A stretch of 64,000 nucleotides of DNA. It comes from Paenibacillus lupini (GTDB lineage: Bacteria; Bacillota; Bacilli; Paenibacillales; Paenibacillaceae). The DNA lies in contig NZ_JAASRW010000003.1 in assembly GCF_011761355.1 (NCBI RefSeq), positions 62,001-126,000 of the forward strand, read 5' to 3'. A model generated the notes under the pieces. The model ran no database searches, was not told where the DNA came from, and was given only the letters and a program-made list of their open reading frames with translations. Positions 42,049 to 51,606 of this stretch are shown piece by piece (position 1 is the first letter of the stretch; each line of letters starts with the position of its first letter). A program made the position numbers and the translations under genes.

Positions 42049-42561
42049 ATGCAGTATAGTGTCGGAGTAGAATATGCATTGCATTGTCTAGTTTACTTAA
42101 TTCCAAACGAATCAACGATTGGTATCAAGGAACTTGCATTTTTTCAAGGCATTCCAGAGACTTACTTATCCAAGATTTTCACAAAACTTACTAAGGCGGG
42201 TATTATTTCGTCGGTTCCCGGCGTTAAAGGCGGATTTAAACTTGCACGCGATCCGGACGATATTTCCTTTTGGGATATAGTCGAGGCCGTGGAGGGAAAG
42301 AAGCCGATTTTTCAGTGCCAGAACATAAAGGATAAGGGCTATCTCTATCGCGACCGCGATTGTTCGGGCTGTGAAGTATCCACGAGTTCCTGCTCGATTA
42401 ATTTAGTAATGCTCGAAGCCGAAGAGACTATGCAGAATTATTTGCGAAGTAAGAAATTGTCTTGGCTGGAGGAAGAGTTGGATCGTGTTTTGCCTGCGCA
42501 GACACGCAAGGAAACGCGGGCGTTCTTTGCGAAGGGCAATTCCATAAACGCAAGCGAATAG
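42049..42561 (+). CDS. Rrf2-family transcriptional regulator with cysteine cluster
   Basis: A 170-residue regulator. The winged helix (1-75) has MQYSVGVEYALHCLVYLIP, SKIFTKLTKAGIISSVPGVK and GGFKLARDPDDIS. The effector part carries C90, C105, C108 and C115 (IFQC; DCSGCEVSTSSC), so a metal, Fe-S or thiol sensing role is possible. The ATG at 42049 follows GGGAGGAG by a normal gap. It is divergent from the azoreductase gene, as is common for redox-sensing regulators and their targets. Confidence 0.92.
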   Translation: MQYSVGVEYALHCLVYLIPNESTIGIKELAFFQGIPETYLSKIFTKLTKAGIISSVPGVKGGFKLARDPDDISFWDIVEAVEGKKPIFQCQNIKDKGYLYRDRDCSGCEVSTSSCSINLVMLEAEETMQNYLRSKKLSWLEEELDRVLPAQTRKETRAFFAKGNSINASE

Positions 42562-42594
42562 AGGCAATGCAAGCGGACTAAATATAAAACAAAA

Positions 42595-42641
42595 AACAAA
42601 TCAGCGTTCCCATATTAGAATGGTAACGCTGATTTGTTTCC
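42595..42641 (+). terminator. Terminator of the Rrf2 gene
   Basis: Arms AAACAAATCAGCGTT and AACGCTGATTTGTTT with a loop of about 17 nt that is itself partly paired (CCCAT/ATGG). Confidence 0.75.
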
Positions 42642-42706
42642 GGAAGGCCCAGTAAATTGCTAAGCGTGACACGCATTCATGGACAGAAGCTCTTATCGTC
42701 CGAAAC

Positions 42707-43240
42707 TCAGGCTCCTAGGGCTTTCAGCCGTTCCAGCTGCGAGAGATGATGCCTGTAATGCATCTCCACTAACAGGAACCACTCTTTTGCGTTTAACGCC
42801 CCGAAATTAGGATGGGGGACTGTATTTCCTTCGGGTGCTTGATTCAAAGTGGGCTCGGTACGTTTCATCCGTTCCACTACGCCTTGAAGTCCTTCGATCA
42901 ACTGTTCCATACTCTCCGGCTGACTCGGTGTATATTGAGGCGAAGCCGGGACTCGTATCCGAATGGGTGGAAAACTTCCAAGCTCGAAGGCTTTCTTTCC
43001 GTTCTCTGTTTTTTTCCCGGTGCCCTCGGGCGCCGCATCGCTTCCTGCGATACATTGATCCACGTTGCGTAGATGCAAGTTTTGAGCAGACCGGATTAAA
43101 TGGACATACATTTGGCCGATCGACCAATCCTCCTCGCTTGGTTTTGCAAGTAACTGCTCCATATTGAAGTTACCCAGTTCATCTATATACCGTTCAACCG
43201 CTGCCTCAAACGCCTGCAATGCTTCCGTTGTGCTTCTCAT
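42707..43240 (-). CDS. DinB-like four-helix protein
   Basis: A 177-residue protein of the DinB/DUF664-like superfamily. MRSTTEALQAFEAAVERYID starts helix 1, and WSIGQMYVHLIRSAQNLHL is helix 2 with a metal-type histidine. Later come PHPNFGALNAKEWFLLVEMH and YRHHLSQLERLKAL with the paired histidines. Members often bind a divalent metal through three His and act in thiol-dependent or unknown reactions. ATG at 43240 follows GAGGAG by ten bases; an earlier open frame has no ribosome-binding site. It lies 67 bases downstream of the WYL regulator gene. Confidence 0.85.
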   Translation of the reverse strand: MRSTTEALQAFEAAVERYIDELGNFNMEQLLAKPSEEDWSIGQMYVHLIRSAQNLHLRNVDQCIAGSDAAPEGTGKKTENGKKAFELGSFPPIRIRVPASPQYTPSQPESMEQLIEGLQGVVERMKRTEPTLNQAPEGNTVPHPNFGALNAKEWFLLVEMHYRHHLSQLERLKALGA

Positions 43241-43280
43241 ATCAACAACACTCCTCATTTGTTTCGGGATAACTCCACTA

Positions 43281-43316
43281 TAAAAAAACACTCCTGACAA
43301 CAGTGTGTCAGTAGCG
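43281..43316 (-). terminator. Terminator overlapping the end of the WYL regulator gene
   Basis: On the reverse strand CTGACA/TGTCAG forms the core stem and is followed by GAGTGTTTTTTT. It lies between the WYL and DinB-like genes. Confidence 0.55.
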
Positions 43317-44255
43317 TTTTAACATTTTTTCGGCCTCTTCCCGAATGCGGTTGCGTAAGGACTCCGGTTCTAGAACCTCAGCGGCTCCTCCCCAGCTGAG
43401 GATAAGATGCAGCAGCTCCTCCGGCGTTCTAACGCGAAAGCGGACCAACAGACCATCCTTGTGCTCCTCAGCGGATTCGAAGTAGAAATGACCAGTCTCG
43501 GCGATTTTATCGGCGATTTCCGGATTAGCTCGGATCAGCACATGTTCGCTGCGGTCGTCGCGCGGACGGTAACTGCTGAGGTTAAACCCGAGCGGCAAGG
43601 CAAATGGTTTGTCGAGCACGGCTAGTTCTGTCATGCGCGACAACCGGAAATGACGGATGTCCTGCCGCAGGTCGCAGTGCCCGATTAACATCCAATGGCC
43701 TTGAACGAGCGCCAGTCCGTACGGAGAGACCTCGCGCTTGCTCTTCCGATTGCCGTCCGGCTCTGGTGTGTTTTTCTTGTACGAAAAGCTTATTTTTCGC
43801 CGATCTAAGATGGCGCGTCGAGCTAGACCGAGATTGTCCTTTTCCCTTAAGCCGGTTTTTGGTTCGCCAGCGTGAAGAAGCTTCATCGTTTCCCGAACCC
43901 GCGCCGACTCATCCCGCACCGGCTCCGGCAGAATCGCTTCAATTTTACTCCTGGCAGCCTTAGCCACTCTTCCGTAATCGCCATCCAGCCGCTGTTCGAT
44001 AAAATCAGCACCCATTAGCAAAGCTACCGCCTCTTCAGCCGAGAACCCGATTGGTGGTAGAAAATAGCCTTCCATTAAGGAATAGCCGTGACCCGGAGCT
44101 CCAAAGATCGGAACTCCCATTTCGCTCAGAGCTTGAATATCTCGGTAGATGGTCCGTACGCTTGTCTCGAACAATGCGGACAAATCCTCCGCTCGCACTA
44201 CCTTGCTCCGCTGCAGTTCAAGCATGATCGCGAGCTGCCGATCGGTTTTGTTCAT
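43308..44255 (-). CDS. WYL-domain transcriptional regulator (YafY-like)
   Basis: A 315-residue protein. The N-terminal DeoR-like helix-turn-helix (DRQLAIMLELQRSKVVRAED, then TSVRTIYRDIQALSEMGVPI) precedes a WYL domain (about 140-230: ILDRRKISFSYKKN, SPYGLALVQGHWMLIGHCD). A C-terminal WCX-type extension (VRFRVRTPEELLHLILSWGG) follows. WYL domains sense small ligands or nucleic acid, and such proteins are usually local repressors or activators. The downstream DinB-like gene may be its partner. Confidence 0.92.
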   Translation of the reverse strand: MNKTDRQLAIMLELQRSKVVRAEDLSALFETSVRTIYRDIQALSEMGVPIFGAPGHGYSLMEGYFLPPIGFSAEEAVALLMGADFIEQRLDGDYGRVAKAARSKIEAILPEPVRDESARVRETMKLLHAGEPKTGLREKDNLGLARRAILDRRKISFSYKKNTPEPDGNRKSKREVSPYGLALVQGHWMLIGHCDLRQDIRHFRLSRMTELAVLDKPFALPLGFNLSSYRPRDDRSEHVLIRANPEIADKIAETGHFYFESAEEHKDGLLVRFRVRTPEELLHLILSWGGAAEVLEPESLRNRIREEAEKMLKRY

Positions 44256-44519
44256 TTTGATTTCCCCCGGGCATCCATCTTTGAAGTCTATTATATCTAA
44301 TATTCAAGCTGGACGTCAGCACGCATACGGTTTTCCAGTGAATCACTCAAATGAAGAAAAACTTTCATAACGTGAAAAATAATAGTTTTTTACTAAAACT
44401 CCACATAGCCGTAATATGCCACTTACAATTGAGCACTATGATCTTCCTTGAGAGAACAAACATACGAGGATGAGGCCATAACCATAGAGAGCCCATCTAT
44501 CTAGGAGGAAGTTATCCTT

Positions 44520-45740
44520 ATGTTCATGTCGAAGAAGAAGCCAGCTCTGGTCCTGCTTACGGTCGTATCCGCTATGACGATCATGTCCGCTTGTGGGGAC
44601 AACAAAAGCTCGAACACGTTATCGAACGCTGTTCCAGCTAACACAGAAAACAGCACCAATGCGAATGCCTCGGCGGCACCAGCCGAACAGTCAACTGCTC
44701 CAGCAGCAGAGTCGCTTGATGAACTATATGCGAAGGCGAAGGAAGAGGGCAAAGTGATTGTCTACTCCACCTCGGGCCGTGCGAACGACGCAGCCGAGAC
44801 CTTCATGAAGCAATACCCGGAGATCAAAGTGGAAGTGAGCAAGGTTAAGTCCGACGAGATGATGGACAAGGTGACGAAGGAGCAGGACGCAGGTCAGTTC
44901 AACCCGGATGTCATTATTACGAAGGAAGTAAGCGGGGCGGTTGAAGAAGAGATGGTCATGCAAGGCCGCTACCTTAAATACCTGCCGGAAGAGATCGCAC
45001 CAATGGTGGATGAGCCTTACCGCACACAAGCAGAAGCTTACGCCAACTATGTGGAATTCCGCACGCTTTTCTATAACGAGTCTACATACTCGGCACCTCC
45101 AGTAACAAACTGGTGGGATCTGACGACTCCTGAGTTCAAAGGCAAAGTGTACACGGCTGATCCGCTCAGCTCCCCAGCTTTCATGGACTTGTTCACGACG
45201 ATGGTCATCAATAGTGACGACATGGCGGCGGCTTACAAAGAGAAGTTTGGTAAAGACATTGTCTTGAACGGGACGGAAAATGCCGGCTACGAGTTCATCC
45301 AAGAGTTGTTCGATAACGGTCTGATCGTCCTCAAAGGCAGCGACGATGTACTTGATGCGATTGGCAAAACAAAAAGCGACGCCCTCGGCCTAGCCGTATC
45401 CGGCGACGTATCGAAGAACGAAGAGAACGGCTGGACGATCGCGCCGATCTACGATATTAAGCCAAAGACGTCCGTTCCGGACTCCGGCTACTTCTTTATT
45501 GCCAACAAAGCGCCGCATGAAGCGGCTGCGAAGCTGTTCATCCGCTGGATGATGGGCGAGAAGGACGGCACGGGCGCTGGTCTAGATCCGTTCAACGAAG
45601 TAGGCTCATGGGTTCCGCGCTCCGATGTGAAGACGAAGAATGATATCTCATTCGAAGATCTAAACCTGTGGCTGTTCGACGGCGATAAGCTGTATAACAC
45701 CGCTCCGAAAGTACGTGACTTCTGGATTAAACAAAAATAA
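44520..45740 (+). CDS. ABC transporter substrate-binding lipoprotein (Fbp/AfuA-like)
   Basis: A 406-residue type II periplasmic-fold lipoprotein with lipobox IMSAC (C25) and an A/T/N-rich linker. The binding domain has AKEEGKVIVYSTSGRANDAA, WWDLTTPEFKGKVYTADPLS and a C-terminal FIANKAPHEAAAKLFIRWMM segment. This is the SBP_bac_6/8 class that includes iron(III) and hexose-phosphate (AfuA) binders. AGGAGG lies eleven bases before the ATG. It is the first gene of a five-gene operon. Confidence 0.92.
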   Translation: MFMSKKKPALVLLTVVSAMTIMSACGDNKSSNTLSNAVPANTENSTNANASAAPAEQSTAPAAESLDELYAKAKEEGKVIVYSTSGRANDAAETFMKQYPEIKVEVSKVKSDEMMDKVTKEQDAGQFNPDVIITKEVSGAVEEEMVMQGRYLKYLPEEIAPMVDEPYRTQAEAYANYVEFRTLFYNESTYSAPPVTNWWDLTTPEFKGKVYTADPLSSPAFMDLFTTMVINSDDMAAAYKEKFGKDIVLNGTENAGYEFIQELFDNGLIVLKGSDDVLDAIGKTKSDALGLAVSGDVSKNEENGWTIAPIYDIKPKTSVPDSGYFFIANKAPHEAAAKLFIRWMMGEKDGTGAGLDPFNEVGSWVPRSDVKTKNDISFEDLNLWLFDGDKLYNTAPKVRDFWIKQK

Positions 45741-47569
45741 TGGCAGCAAGGGTGGAGAGAGAATTGGCGCAGCGAACAAGATTCCATAACCAAGCCCGCA
45801 ACTGGCTGGCGAATCCCGTTCATCTGATCGGGATCGCCGCCCTCCTCTTTTTGGCGTATACGATTGTATGGCCAGTCCTGAAAATCATGTATACGACCTT
45901 CATATGGAGACAGCAGGATGTCCGTCTGACGGGAGAAGCGAATCCGGGGCATTTCACGCTGTATCATTGGGACCGCGTTCTGGCCAGTGATATGAGCATG
46001 AACTTGTTTTACAAGCCGATCTTGAATTCGCTTGGCGTTGGCTTCGCCGTCTCTGCGCTCTCCATGCTGATTGGATGCGGGCTTGCGTGGCTGGTGGTTA
46101 GAACGAATATCCCTTGGAAAAAGACGATCTCCTTCCTCGTGGTCATTCCGTATCTGCTGCCTTCGTGGATTATTTCGCAAGCGTGGCTCACCTTCTTCAA
46201 AAATGGCAAAATCGGCGGGACACCCGGCATTCTTGAAGCACTTGTCCATGTGTCTCCGCCTGATTGGCTGTCTTATGGCTTTGTACCGATTGTTGTTAGC
46301 CTATCAATTCACGACAGTGTGTTCTTCTTCCTGATCGTTGGGGCGGCGTTAAGCTCGATGAACAGTCAACTGGAGGAAGCAGCTAATGTGTCCGGGGCGA
46401 AAAGAATGACGATCCTGCGGCGAATTGTTTTCCCGCTAGTGATACCGTCGATTTTGTCGGGGTTCATCCTTATTTTCACCAAGGCGATCAGCTCTTACGG
46501 GGTTCCGGCACTGCTTGGCACGCCAGTGAACTTCTATATGATCTCGACGATGCTGTATTCCAGCATGCGTTCGCGGCTGACGACTGAAGCGAATGTCCTT
46601 AGCCTGACACTTATGATCATCTCGATTCTGACGATTTATCTAAACCAGAAGGTGATCGGAAGGCGGAGGAGCTTTGTAACCGTCACGGGCAAAGACAGCG
46701 CAAGGACATTAACGTCCCTTGGACGCTGGCGTTACCTGGCGGCGAGCGCGACGACAATAGGGATGATTATCATCTCCGTTGTACCGCTGCTTGTGCTGCT
46801 GATTCAATCCTTCATGCTGAAGGAGGGCAATTATTCACTGAGTAACCTGACGATGCATTACTGGTGGGGCGGCTCCAATCCGGACATTAATACGGGGGAG
46901 AAGGGTGTCCTGCAAAATCCTATTTTCATGCTCGCGCTGAAAAACTCTCTGAAAATCGCAGGAATAGCGTCCATTATCGCTGCAGTTATTGGCCTTATTT
47001 TAGGCTATGTGGTTGCGCGAGGCAGACAAACCTGGCTCGGGAGGGCAGTGGATCAAGTATCTTTCCTGCCATATCTCATTCCGGGCATCTCGCTTGCGGC
47101 TATCTATATCTCGATGTTTGCGAAGCCTACTTTTATTATTCCGGCCTTGTACGGAACAGTTACGCTGCTGATCTTAATTACGGTTGTGAAGGAGCTGCCG
47201 TTCACCGTGAAGGCGGGCAGCGCCTCAATGATGCAGATTGGCAAAGAGCTGGAGGAAGTAGCGCAGATCAGCGGAGCTTCCTGGTTCACACGTTTCCGAA
47301 GGATTCTGCTGCCGCTTAATCGCAAGAGCTTAGTGTCGGCTTTCCTCCTCGTCTTCATCGGTGCGATGAAAGAGATGGAATTGATCATCATGCTTATCAC
47401 ACCGCGAACGGAGACGCTGACGACGATTACCTTTTACTATGCCGAAAAAGGCTATGAGCAGCTGACCAACGTTATTCTGATGATCATCATCGCGATTGTC
47501 ATTACGGTATATTTCCTCGCCGTGAAGTTCGGCAAAGCCGATCTGACGCAAGGGATTGGAGGACAATGA
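45740..47569 (+). CDS. Fused two-domain ABC permease (FbpB/AfuB-like)
   Basis: A 609-residue permease with two BPD domains in one chain, about twelve membrane segments. The two ATPase-contact loops are EEAANVSGAKRMTILRRIVF and EEVAQISGASWFTRFRRILL. This fused layout is typical of the Fbp/AfuB group. The ATG at 45740 overlaps the previous stop codon but has no ribosome-binding site; TTG 45764 behind GGTGGAGAGAG is an alternative. The two halves form the whole channel. Confidence 0.93.
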   Translation: MAARVERELAQRTRFHNQARNWLANPVHLIGIAALLFLAYTIVWPVLKIMYTTFIWRQQDVRLTGEANPGHFTLYHWDRVLASDMSMNLFYKPILNSLGVGFAVSALSMLIGCGLAWLVVRTNIPWKKTISFLVVIPYLLPSWIISQAWLTFFKNGKIGGTPGILEALVHVSPPDWLSYGFVPIVVSLSIHDSVFFFLIVGAALSSMNSQLEEAANVSGAKRMTILRRIVFPLVIPSILSGFILIFTKAISSYGVPALLGTPVNFYMISTMLYSSMRSRLTTEANVLSLTLMIISILTIYLNQKVIGRRRSFVTVTGKDSARTLTSLGRWRYLAASATTIGMIIISVVPLLVLLIQSFMLKEGNYSLSNLTMHYWWGGSNPDINTGEKGVLQNPIFMLALKNSLKIAGIASIIAAVIGLILGYVVARGRQTWLGRAVDQVSFLPYLIPGISLAAIYISMFAKPTFIIPALYGTVTLLILITVVKELPFTVKAGSASMMQIGKELEEVAQISGASWFTRFRRILLPLNRKSLVSAFLLVFIGAMKEMELIIMLITPRTETLTTITFYYAEKGYEQLTNVILMIIIAIVITVYFLAVKFGKADLTQGIGGQ

Positions 47570-48762
47570 ACATGAATGCAATCGAACTGCAAGGCATCCG
47601 CGTTGCGCTGGATGGGAAGCAGGTTCTTCAAGATATTGATCTTACCATTAAGCAAGGGGATTTCATGACCTTCCTTGGTCCTTCCGGCTGTGGCAAAACA
47701 ACACTGCTTCGCACCATCGCCGGGCTCCAGCATGCGGATGCCGGGACAATCACAATCAGCGGTCGAGAGGTTGCGAACGGGGAGAAACGGTTCCATATGG
47801 AGCCGTCGGCTAGAAGGCTAAGTCTTGTTTTCCAAAGCTATGCGTTATGGCCGCATATGACGGTATTCGAGAATGTTGCGTTTGGCCTGCAGGTGCGGAA
47901 ACTGGCGAAGGCCGACATACGGCGGAGCGTAGAGGCGGCGCTGGATAAAATGCGGATCGCCGAGCTTGTCGCGCGTTACCCAAGCGAGTTGTCCGGTGGA
48001 CAGCAGCAGCGGGTTGCTATTGCGAGGGCGATCGTGACAGAGCCAGATATTTTGCTGCTCGATGAGCCGTTATCTAACCTCGATGCCAAGCTGCGTGTAG
48101 AGATGCGCGCCGAGCTGAAGCGGCTCCATCAGGAGCTGAACACGACGGTGATCTACGTGACGCATGACCAGCATGAGGCAATGACGTTGTCGACGCAGGT
48201 CGCGGTATTTTTCGGTGGAAGGGTTGTGCAATTAGATAAGCCGCGTGAATTGTATAAACATCCGAAGACGCTGCAGGTTGCCGAGTTCATCGGTAATGGA
48301 GGTATGCAGATGAACCAGCTGGAAGGGGTCATCCGGGCAGGAGGCGGAGTATGGGGAAGCCACCGGTTGGAGACACCAATTGCCGTTATGCCACTAGCGG
48401 AAGGTGATGGGGTGAACGAAGGGCTTGAAGAAGGGCAGGAAGTTGTCCTGACAATAAGGCCCGAGGATATCAAGCTGTATGAGACGAACCAAGCGGGAAG
48501 CCTTGGTGTAAGTGTATCGGCTGTATTCCCATCTGGAGCAGAGACATTGGTGCAGCTGGATGCCGGAGGATGGCAGCTCATGGCCCGTGTAATTGGGGAG
48601 ACCGAATACGAGCCGGGAGATACTTTGTTCGCGGTGCTGCGCGAGCAGCAGATGAATGTATATGATAAGAAGACAGGCTTTCTAATGGAATTAAGCTACG
48701 CAACTACCAACAACCAACTGGGGGAATCAAGTCATGAAGATCGACTTTCATATTCACGTTAA
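47566..48762 (+). CDS. ABC transporter ATPase (FbpC/PotA-like)
   Basis: A 398-residue ATPase with Walker [11 protein letters not shown]-loop [10 protein letters not shown], signature [12 protein letters not shown], Walker [18 protein letters not shown] and H-loop [11 protein letters not shown]-terminal TOBE regulatory domain lies at about 285-375 ([12 protein letters not shown]). It overlaps the permease gene by four bases and the PHP gene by 29 bases. It energises the fused permease. Confidence 0.94.
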   Translation: MNMNAIELQGIRVALDGKQVLQDIDLTIKQGDFMTFLGPSGCGKTTLLRTIAGLQHADAGTITISGREVANGEKRFHMEPSARRLSLVFQSYALWPHMTVFENVAFGLQVRKLAKADIRRSVEAALDKMRIAELVARYPSELSGGQQQRVAIARAIVTEPDILLLDEPLSNLDAKLRVEMRAELKRLHQELNTTVIYVTHDQHEAMTLSTQVAVFFGGRVVQLDKPRELYKHPKTLQVAEFIGNGGMQMNQLEGVIRAGGGVWGSHRLETPIAVMPLAEGDGVNEGLEEGQEVVLTIRPEDIKLYETNQAGSLGVSVSAVFPSGAETLVQLDAGGWQLMARVIGETEYEPGDTLFAVLREQQMNVYDKKTGFLMELSYATTNNQLGESSHEDRLSYSR

Positions 48763-49498
48763 ACTTTCGAAAAAAACCAATTTCGAGATCGAGCATTTCA
48801 ACAGCATGATTAATGAAGCAAAAGCACATGGTCTCGATGCTATTACGCTCACCGAGCACTTCAACACACACCGCTTTGAGGACGTATACGGCACACTAGA
48901 TCAGCTCTACCCATGTAATAACCACTATTATAATGTAGCTGGGTTTAAGCTCTTCACTGGTATGGAAGTTGATGTTGCCGAAGGTGGTCATATCCTCGTC
49001 AGCGGACCAAAGGATAAGCTGCTCGAAGTGCATGCGGTGCTGAAGGAGCATCATCTGACAGCGGATCGTTTTATCGGGCTGGAGCAATTGTTCGACCTCT
49101 GCCATCCGCGTGGTCTCATGGTTATCGGCGGCCATCCGTTCCGTGAATCCAATCATTTGTATCATATCGATAAAGAGCTGCTGAAACGCTTCGACGCGTT
49201 TGATTTAAACGGAAAAGATCTTTATGAGATCGGCATTCAGGAAAATATCGCAAAAGTACTGACGCTCGGCGAAGAGCTTGGTGTACCTGTTATCGCGGGA
49301 AGTGATGCACACCAGATGTTCCAAGTGGGCTGTGTGTATAACGAGTTCGAGGGGGATTTTGAAACCGTAGCGGAGCTTAAGGAAGCAATTCGTGCTGGCG
49401 GCTACAAGCGGGTGATCTCGCCAAACCTCAATCTGCAAGTTCGCGCGGCGAACTACGTGAAGAAGCTGCTGAAGAAGAAAGTTGAAGTGGTAGTCTAA
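48734..49498 (+). CDS. PHP-domain phosphoesterase
   Basis: A 254-residue protein of the PHP metallo-phosphoesterase family. Metal ligands are visible: H6 and H8 (DFHIH), H42 (TEHFN), E78 (GMEVD), H134 (IGGHPF), and D191 with H193 (GSDAH). It has no signal peptide, so it acts in the cytosol on an imported or internal phosphoester. GGGGAA precedes the ATG, inside the end of the ATPase gene. Its place in a transporter operon suggests it processes the imported compound. Confidence 0.9.
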   Translation: MKIDFHIHVKLSKKTNFEIEHFNSMINEAKAHGLDAITLTEHFNTHRFEDVYGTLDQLYPCNNHYYNVAGFKLFTGMEVDVAEGGHILVSGPKDKLLEVHAVLKEHHLTADRFIGLEQLFDLCHPRGLMVIGGHPFRESNHLYHIDKELLKRFDAFDLNGKDLYEIGIQENIAKVLTLGEELGVPVIAGSDAHQMFQVGCVYNEFEGDFETVAELKEAIRAGGYKRVISPNLNLQVRAANYVKKLLKKKVEVVV

Positions 49499-49524
49499 CA
49501 GGGAGCGGACGGGGGAGAGTAGCA

Positions 49525-50364
49525 ATGGCGATGATGCTATTTGATGAAACGAAGCTGACCCGCGGTCATCAACGGATCGCGGATTATATAAGTAAGAACA
49601 TGGACGACGTACCATTTATGGTAGAAGAAAATATTGCAGCAGCCTGCGGCGTAAGCATCTCCACCGTCTCTCGTTTCTGGGCAGAAGTAGGATCGAAGAA
49701 CCTGAAAGAATTCAAGCAGCGCGTCAAAGACGAGGCGCTGCTTTCCCCTGCTCGGAAGCTGCAGTCTGCCTTTGATAAAGTAGGCGGAGAAAGCGGTGCA
49801 GCTGCTAATGTGCTGGGAGTGGCGGATTACCTCCAGCAGTCCGCTGATCGTATCGATCAGGAGTCGTTCGATGCGGCTGTGGGATTATTGGCCGAGGCGG
49901 GCACCGTCTATATCTACGGGCCAGGCTCGGCTGAATGCTTAACGGCGTTAATGGACTTTAGATTGTCTCGATTTGGCGCTGATGTTCGCCGTTTAGATCG
50001 CGGCGGCCATGAGCTATTCGAGAGCATGGTGCCAATCAAGCCGCAGGACGTCATCGTCATTTTCGGCTTCGTCTCCGAATCCCCGGAGATGGCCGTATTA
50101 TTGGATTTCGCCCACGACCGCGGCTGCCGCACCCTCCTCATCACCGACCTCGCCGTCAGCCCCATGCTCACCAAAGCCACCATCTCCCTCTTCACCGCCC
50201 GCGGCCAGCTCTGGGAGTTCCACTCGATGGTGGCTCCAATCGCCGTCATCGAGGCTCTGATTGTTGCGGTGGGGAAAGAGAGAGAGCAAGCTGCGCTTGC
50301 TGGGAGTGAGGAGCTGCATCGGTTGAGAAGGAAGTATTCGAAGTTGTTGCCGAAGCGGGTATGA
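49525..50364 (+). CDS. MurR/RpiR-family regulator (HTH + SIS)
   Basis: A 279-residue regulator. N-terminal RpiR helix-turn-helix (KLTRGHQRIADYISKNMDDV, then CGVSISTVSRFWAEVG) and C-terminal sugar isomerase (SIS) domain (about 105-245: AGTVYIYGPGSAECLTALMD, DVIVIFGFVSESPEMAVLLD). The SIS domain in this family binds phosphorylated sugars, which fits a transporter and phosphoesterase for a phosphorylated compound. GGGGGAGAG precedes the ATG. Last gene of the operon; no clear terminator is seen. Confidence 0.93.
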   Translation: MAMMLFDETKLTRGHQRIADYISKNMDDVPFMVEENIAAACGVSISTVSRFWAEVGSKNLKEFKQRVKDEALLSPARKLQSAFDKVGGESGAAANVLGVADYLQQSADRIDQESFDAAVGLLAEAGTVYIYGPGSAECLTALMDFRLSRFGADVRRLDRGGHELFESMVPIKPQDVIVIFGFVSESPEMAVLLDFAHDRGCRTLLITDLAVSPMLTKATISLFTARGQLWEFHSMVAPIAVIEALIVAVGKEREQAALAGSEELHRLRRKYSKLLPKRV

Positions 50365-50559
50365 GATAGCACTATTAAAGCTATGAAAGCGTAATGATTG
50401 ATAAAAGCAATGATATAACTTGCTTAAAGTGAGTGATAAATAGGCTGTCCATTGTTGAAAATCAGATTAAAAAAATTTGGTGCAAATAACAGGAATTTTA
50501 AGGAAAATGTCGAATTAGGTAATTAGTTGCATGCTTATATGACCAATGGAGGTGTTATA

Positions 50560-51165
50560 TTGCCCTATACTATTACTATACCAGATAGTTTCTTTAATGC
50601 GGAGGAACAGACTAAGCTATATATGCTATTTGGATCAACCGATCATGCTAATTTCGAACAGTCTCTTAATAAAATATGTCTTGCTGCACTGACAGAATAT
50701 AAAGAAATGCTATTAGGTAAAGGGTTACCAACAAGAGCAGATGAGATAAAACAGCATAGATTATTTCACTTAATTGTATTTTTATTTCAAAATACCTTAC
50801 CAAATGAGGCAGAAGTAAGTTCTATGTTTCAATTAACTGAGTCAGAGGCTAGAGCACTTATTAGGAATGTTAGAACGAGGTTTAGGTATCAACTTGATGG
50901 CCATATACAAAATACATTGAGAGATATTCTTCAACAGGCTGCCCTAGATACGACACAGACCGAATATCATGTAATTATACAATCTAATAATGTACTGGAA
51001 GAACTAAATCGAATTATTGACCAATACGGGCCTCATCTTGATCCAATAGCCCATGTTCGAGGAAGTGCAAAAAAATATAAAATTATGCCTGATACATATC
51101 ACCTATTACAAACAAGACTTCTTCCGGCAGCACAAACAGCAGCCGCAAACCAACAACATTCATGA
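50560..51165 (+). CDS. Hypothetical protein, start of AT-rich island
   Basis: A protein of about 201 residues starting at TTG 50560, seven bases after GGAGGT. The frame is open from 50527 but that site would then lie inside the gene. Sequence: PYTITIPDSFFNAEEQTKLY at the start, a helical middle (FHLIVFLFQNTLPNEAEVSS) and TESEARALIRNVRTRFRYQL, possibly an HTH-like or protein-protein part. Not recognised. It overlaps the next membrane-protein gene by four bases. Base composition is much more AT-rich than the operon upstream, suggesting acquisition. Confidence 0.7.
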   Translation: MPYTITIPDSFFNAEEQTKLYMLFGSTDHANFEQSLNKICLAALTEYKEMLLGKGLPTRADEIKQHRLFHLIVFLFQNTLPNEAEVSSMFQLTESEARALIRNVRTRFRYQLDGHIQNTLRDILQQAALDTTQTEYHVIIQSNNVLEELNRIIDQYGPHLDPIAHVRGSAKKYKIMPDTYHLLQTRLLPAAQTAAANQQHS

Positions 51166-51557
51166 ATATAGAGCAGGTTCTAGATAAAACGTTTGATGCA
51201 ATTAGTTTACTCCTAGCATTTTCATCTATTTTATTTGGGATTAGATATCCCGAAGCTATCAAGGTATTAGACTTTATATTAGATCCTTATAAACCAATAG
51301 AATTTAAGACCAAAAGACAGGAAATCAGACGTACTTTGTGGCTTAAGTGGTTACCGGTGGTTGGTTTATCCTTCATTCCTACATATTCGATGTCCCCGAT
51401 TGTAGTGGCTATAATAAGACAATCTAATTTAAGTCTCTTTCATTTTGAAACAGTTAGGACTGCCTTTTTTCTAACGTGGATTGTCTCTTTACTTTTCTTT
51501 TTTTCGTCTTTAGTATTTGCTATAAAAATGGGTTTGAAGGGATATAAAAATATATAA
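51162..51557 (+). CDS. Small membrane protein coupled to the 50560 gene
   Basis: A 131-residue protein with three likely membrane segments (about 14-28, 62-83 and 103-124). A basic loop (DPYKPIEFKTKRQEIRRTLW) follows the first. It starts within the end of the previous gene (ATGA overlap), so the soluble and membrane proteins are made together. No family recognised. A soluble sensor plus membrane effector is a common defence arrangement, but that is only a guess from context. Confidence 0.7.
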   Translation: MNIEQVLDKTFDAISLLLAFSSILFGIRYPEAIKVLDFILDPYKPIEFKTKRQEIRRTLWLKWLPVVGLSFIPTYSMSPIVVAIIRQSNLSLFHFETVRTAFFLTWIVSLLFFFSSLVFAIKMGLKGYKNI

Positions 51558-51606
51558 AAGTTACTAACATATCAATATCGCTTTAGCATAGAGCAATTGG
51601 AATAAA

